NCBI RefSeq assembly: GCF_036669915.1
Contig: NC_089316.1
Location: 26,479,825 to 26,543,824 of the forward strand
From: Pocillopora verrucosa
Lineage: Eukaryota; Cnidaria; Anthozoa; Scleractinia; Pocilloporidae
Length of the DNA stretch: 64,000 nucleotides
Direction: 5' to 3'
Part shown: positions 60,264-64,000 of the stretch, in pieces
How the letters are laid out: each line of letters starts with the position of its first letter
How positions within the stretch are numbered: the stretch's first letter is position 1
Position numbers and translations under genes: made by a program
The notes under the pieces: model-generated
Seen by the model: the letters and a program-made list of their open reading frames with translations, nothing else
Told to the model about the DNA's origin: nothing
The model's database searches: none

Positions 60264-61974
60264 TATAGCAGGTAATTTAATGTTAACAACTGGGTTGAAA
60301 ACGTAAATTAGCCACCGTAAAGAGTAAAAAAGCTGACGTTTCGAGCGTTAGCCCTTCGTCAGAGCGATGGTATGTGGTATATTGCCGAGCAGACGCGCGG
60401 CAACATGGAATCTGTTTGTTAACGAGATATCGACCCATCAGAACGCGTTTCTTGGAGATCTTAGTTACATAATAATTAGATTATGAGCTCCAGATTCGCC
60501 TTCATCAACTATGACGCATAAGAATTGTGAGCAAATAATCTCGTTATTTCAGTTTAAATCTATTAGTCGCTCAAAACTTGGTAACCTACAGACTCAAAGT
60601 TATTATTTCATTTTGTTCACAATTGCACTTTGTTAGGCCAGTCACTATCTATCACGGAAGAGCGAGTAAGGTAACCAATCATATTGCAGCATGTGTGATA
60701 GAACGTTTCTAAATTTATATTAACACACTTTTCAATTGAGCGCTTCAAAACCAAAACAAAAGGCAATCAGAACAAACAGTCAAAAAATCAGAACGAAGGA
60801 AATACCACTGTCCGACGCACGGGAAAACGCAAGTAACCATGGAGTGACAGGCTTCAGGTGTACACCTGATTGGTCGCCAAGAAGTTGGCGCGAAGTTTCA
60901 AAATCAATCACAGCAGGAAGTTAAGCGTAATTGTGCAGTCCCGCTACACCTAAGAATTCATGACACAGAGAATGCGCTTGTATCAGTTGCTACAGGTTGA
61001 ATATCCAACACTATTGCAAGTTGGAGAAGGCTCAGAAGGCTCCTGTTTCCGCTGTTCGACTCAAAAATTGGCTCAAACTCGATGGATTACAAACAACTTT
61101 AATCACGAGAAAACGTCAACATTGCCGCCATCTTGAGAAGGCGGCTCGTGCTCCTATAATTCCATTATGCATTCCATAAAGCGTGACACGATGTCACGAC
61201 ATCCGTAACACTACTTACCTAGTTTAAAGGCAAAGTAGTAACGCATTCTCACAGACACTATTGAGATCCAGGCATAAGCAAGTCTCCAAAGTAGAGGATT
61301 AGAACTTATGAAATCAGGATCTGTAAGGAAACAGAAAACGCGGTTGAGTTAAAAAAGATCGAGGTTGTGATTCTCTTAAAAAAAAGTGGAGAAGAAGCAA
61401 AACGTACATCCGAAGGTGCGTACAGATCCCCCCCCCCATTTAAAGTGACAGGTAAGGGGGGGGCGCATCCTTTATGAGGTTGAGTGCTTTGGGTTTAACC
61501 ATACTTATTTTTTAAATGATTGATACTAGCTAAAGGAAAAGTTAGCAGTAGAAACTTAAATTAAAGACGTTGATGACAAGAACGTTAAACTTTAAATTTG
61601 CGTTTACTTGATGAAGGATAAAACACTTTTCGACAAATTTAAAACAATTGTAATAACAACTGCCTACCAGAAGAGAGAAAATACTTCTAGAGCTCTAAGT
61701 AAAAATTAGCAAACTGCCAAAAGCGCGGGAGAACGCGGGCGACCGACGTGCATCTGATTGGTTGAGAGAGTGGCGCGAGTTTTCTGGACCAATCAGAGAA
61801 AAAAGTAAAGCAAAACCAATGCAATCCTGAATTTTTTCCGACCTTATCAACTACAGATACAACCACGAAGTGAAACAGAATACCTCCATTCCTGGCGATG
61901 GGGTAATTGGATCCAGTTAGAATTACGAAGGCTATACATGTCATCGACGTCATCAGATTTCTAAGAGCAGCAAA
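57370..61974 (-). CDS. Second MBOAT1/2-type acyltransferase, C-terminal seven exons (5' part not found, probably beyond the window)
   Basis: Exons (minus): 61974-61884, 61320-61219, 59934-59831, 59735-59671, 58480-58348, 58241-58090, 57637-57370; 915 bp, about 304 residues plus stop. They correspond one-to-one to exons 9-15 of the neighbouring paralog, with the same phases and nearly the same lengths (91, 102, 104, 65, 133, then 152 vs 158, and a longer last exon). Motifs: RMRYYFAFKLAEAMNNFCGL, GFNGFDENGRAKWNRM, VLDNWNIC and the active-site segment SAVWHGFYPGYY with its His. The last exon adds a hydrophilic Lys/Glu-rich tail (KTEGKKDNKTENVDVRDEEK) longer than in the paralog. Exons 1-8 are not recognisable in 61975-64000. 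ER lysophospholipid acyltransferase by family; substrate not inferable. Confidence 0.9.
59034..59090 (+). repeat. 19-bp tandem repeat, three copies
   Basis: Three units of AGGTTATAGAGTGCAATAG, the last diverging at its final bases. In an intron of the second MBOAT gene. Confidence 0.95.
59145..59360. mobile_element. Long near-perfect foldback element (arms about 100 bp)
   Basis: The left arm (from AAAAAAATCGAGAATATAAT) is mirrored almost base for base by the right arm (ATTATATTCTCGATTTTTTT at its end). Both carry the CGTATGAACCTGCTCGTGCA text and its complement. The unpaired centre is about 13 bp with one single-base indel nearby. A partial third copy of the arm sequence (GCCCATAAATCACGAAATGC) follows at about 59370-59415. 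No ORF. In an intron of the second MBOAT gene. Confidence 0.95.
60228..60372. repeat. GACGAAGGGCTAAC-type interspersed repeat, copy 3
   Basis: Contains CTGTGGTGCTGCGTCGGTGG, GGTAATTTAATGTTAACAAC and CTGACGTTTCGAGCGTTAGC followed by CCTTCGTCAGAGCGAT. Related to the foldback at 44702-44889 and the copy at about 4125-4262. Confidence 0.8.
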
Positions 61975-62253
61975 CTGTGGAAAAAAAAGATGAGAGATTA
62001 GCTAAACTTGTGCGGTTTTTAATTAAACTATTCAGTCGAGTTAAAGAGTTCATTAGATTCCCGAGTAGAGCTTGCTAGCGAGCCCTCATTATCACACTCA
62101 TGTCCAGAAATGCACGTAGTAACGGAAATGTCAGGTAACTGCACCGATCAAATGCCCGGGGAGTCCATGGGCATATGACCGGCGTCTGTGAACGTGGAGT
62201 ACGGAATTATTTGACACAAAACGCCTTCCCTGGGGTGAGGAATAAGCCATCTA

Positions 62254-62447
62254 ACAGTTGTATACTTAGTTGCCAAGCCTTTGATTTGGAGTGAGGCTGA
62301 AGATGACCTTGTTGTGATAGAGACCAATATTTAGTTTACATGATAACAAAGTAATTTAAATTTGAAAAGCAGCAATGTTTGCATCATAACAAGGTCAACC
62401 TTAGCCTCACTCCTGTTCAAAGGCTTGGCAACCACGCATGCAACTGT
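62254..62447. mobile_element. MITE-like inverted repeat of about 194 bp
   Basis: The left end (TTGCCAAGCCTTTGA, GAGTGAGGCT, GACCTTGTT) and the right end (AACAAGGTC, AGCCTCACTC, TCAAAGGCTTGGCAA) are inverted copies. Outer ACAGTTG and CAACTGT extend the pairing. No ORF. Confidence 0.85.
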
Positions 62448-62543
62448 AAAACAGACTATTTGAACCATGTCTGGGTGGATTTGGGACTTTAAACCCTAAG
62501 TGTCAAGTCTTTACAGTGGAATAAACGTGGTTTGATTTTTATC

Positions 62544-62630
62544 ATGGAGGAATTTAAAAGTAAAGACTACGCTTTCGAGGGCAAATGGCTTCGAAGAAAA
62601 GGTTTACAAATCTGTGAAAAATCTTTAAAG
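62544..62630 (+). CDS. Possible short first coding exon (low confidence)
   Basis: ATG at 62544 opens a 29-codon frame (begins MEEFKSKDYAFEGKWLRRKG) ending at a good donor (AAG|GTATGT). The composition is protein-like, but no continuation is visible before the window end and I recognise no family. It would sit within or near the 5' part of the antisense MBOAT gene. Confidence 0.25.
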
Positions 62631-62794
62631 GTATGTTTAAAAGCTAGAGTGTAAATTTGAATTGTCTGATTTGTGGGTTTTTAAAGCTTGGATAGTCGAA
62701 TTCACTGCCGCTGATCTTGTTTTTCTCGTAAATTGGTTGTTGTCCGCAGAGCATGAACTGCTTTTGAATTATGAATGAACAAACGCTGTAAAAT

Positions 62795-63937
62795 CAAGGC
62801 TGTGCTCTAGCGGCGCCCGGTCGCCTCAGGCGACTAACATTTGGTCTCGGGCGACTGAAAAAGAAAAGCGGTCGCCCGTCCGGGCGCATAGATTTCGGCT
62901 TGTGTGAAAACCCGAAACGAAACCAGCAAACGTATAGAAACGATACGGAACGGAACGAAACAAAAAGAAACTCCATCGTGCTCCCCGGCTCCCGTTAGCC
63001 CGAAAAGCAAAAGCGCTGAAAGCGCAGTGCAATCAATAGCCTGTGTGATCTGTACATTTAGGTTAAATATTAAGTGAGGTCATGGGTCTTGTTTCGCTTC
63101 GGTGGATTCTCTTCCGGTTTATTAATATAGTACATGGCCCAGGTTTCTTGTCCATTGAACGACGCGATAAAGCGAGCAACTGATTGTAACTAACATTTTA
63201 TAATTTTACTTGCTAATTTGATGACATTTGCAGAACTAAAAAATATTCGGCAGGACAACAACAAGAATTGTTCACGCTCAAAGTTGTCGCGTGTGTTATC
63301 TAATATTGTTTCACATGGTTTAGCACGAAAAATTATTTTTTCCTTGCCCGTGAGAAACTGCACGATTTTTGCACAAGCATGTGTTGAAGATCTAATTTTC
63401 TATTGAAGTGGTTGATGCTTATATTTAATTTTTGTGTTTCAACAGTTTCAATAGTGGAGCGTGTGATTAATAAAACGAAACCGTCCTTTATGCAAATTTG
63501 TGTTTATTTAATTAGCTTCGAATAAATTTTCTTAGCGGTTTTAACATGTATGTGGTTAATTTAGAACAGGATTTCATGATATCACAAGTTCGCCAAAATA
63601 GAGTACGTGACTGCTAAATATAGTAACTCGCTTCGCCGCCCGTGCCCGGTGAAGTGAATATTGAACGAGAGAGATTAAAGATGAAACTGTTTGGCAATTC
63701 TGCGGATTCTCTGGAACTGTAAGAAGTATACAACGCTACTCTTTCAAAACGTCACGGATTAGTAAAGATTGTCATTCAGCAATGGTTTCCTCGGCCAGAA
63801 TAATTAATAATTAATCAATTAATTATTAATTAATTAATTAATCAATTCGGGCGACCAACCTGGAAGGCTGGGCGACCTACTTGTCATGGTTAGGTGCCCA
63901 AAGGGCGCCCTGAAAATTTTCCTAGAGCACAGCCTTG
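62795..63937. mobile_element. 1.14-kb non-autonomous DNA transposon with 16-bp TIRs and AAAAT target duplication
   Basis: The left terminus CAAGGCTGTGCTCTAG is exactly complementary to the right terminus CTAGAGCACAGCCTTG. AAAAT directly precedes the left end and directly follows the right end, which looks like a 5-bp target-site duplication. Subterminal GGGCGAC/GTCGCCC words occur several times at both ends. The interior has only short ORFs (longest about 68 codons) and no transposase, so it would move only in trans. An AT-rich tract of repeated TAATTAAT words lies near 63796-63846. Confidence 0.8.
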
Positions 63938-64000
63938 AAAATATAAATTAAATAAAATTTATTCGAAGGTATTGCATTCAGTTGCCGAATGCATCTGTTA

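Overview
The window looks like nuclear DNA of an anthozoan cnidarian, most likely a stony coral. It has intron-containing metazoan genes on both strands, AT-rich introns and intergenic DNA, and very many short palindromic interspersed repeats. Several of these start or end with a TTAACCC-type terminus. The coral assignment is inference from gene content and repeat style; no marker gene fixes the species.

Layout. (1) 59-7103, minus: a seven-exon PHF7/G2E3-family gene with extended PHD, RING-like and PHD zinc fingers and a long disordered tail; a likely 5' noncoding exon lies near 8848-8930. (2) 10191-11648, minus: an intronless Shaker-type voltage-gated K+ channel. (3) 19525-24051, minus: a metabotropic-glutamate-receptor-like class C GPCR in three coding exons. 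(4) 28020-29651, plus: POLR3K, the RNA polymerase III subunit RPC10, complete in three exons. (5) 31074-31799, minus: an unrecognised ORF, perhaps the cytoplasmic part of a membrane protein whose TM exon is near 32.1 kb. (6) 41007-43921, plus: a RERG/RASL-type Ras-like GTPase in four exons, with an unusually long repeat-bearing tail. (7) 45857-55526, plus: a complete 15-exon MBOAT1/2-type lysophospholipid acyltransferase. (8) 57370-61974, minus: the last seven exons of a second MBOAT1/2 gene, tail-to-tail with the first and with matching exon structure.

The gene models rest on reading frames joined at consensus splice sites. For every spliced model the summed exon length is divisible by three with no internal stop. 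The genes are not an operon and share no evident pathway, apart from the two MBOAT paralogs (membrane lipid remodelling). The K+ channel and glutamate receptor are neighbours on the same strand and both fit excitable-cell signalling, but nothing shows co-regulation.

The rest is repeat-rich. At least three 200-bp MITE-like families occur, two of them repeatedly joined in the same order. There are three long foldback elements, an inverted pair of tRNA-derived SINEs, a 1.14-kb TIR element with an apparent 5-bp target duplication (62795-63937), and several minisatellites. I found no convincing new multi-gene system. The most unusual protein observations are the Ras-like GTPase with Glu at the Q61 position and a repeated 16-residue tail motif, and the K+ channel with altered filter-flanking and S6 hinge residues.
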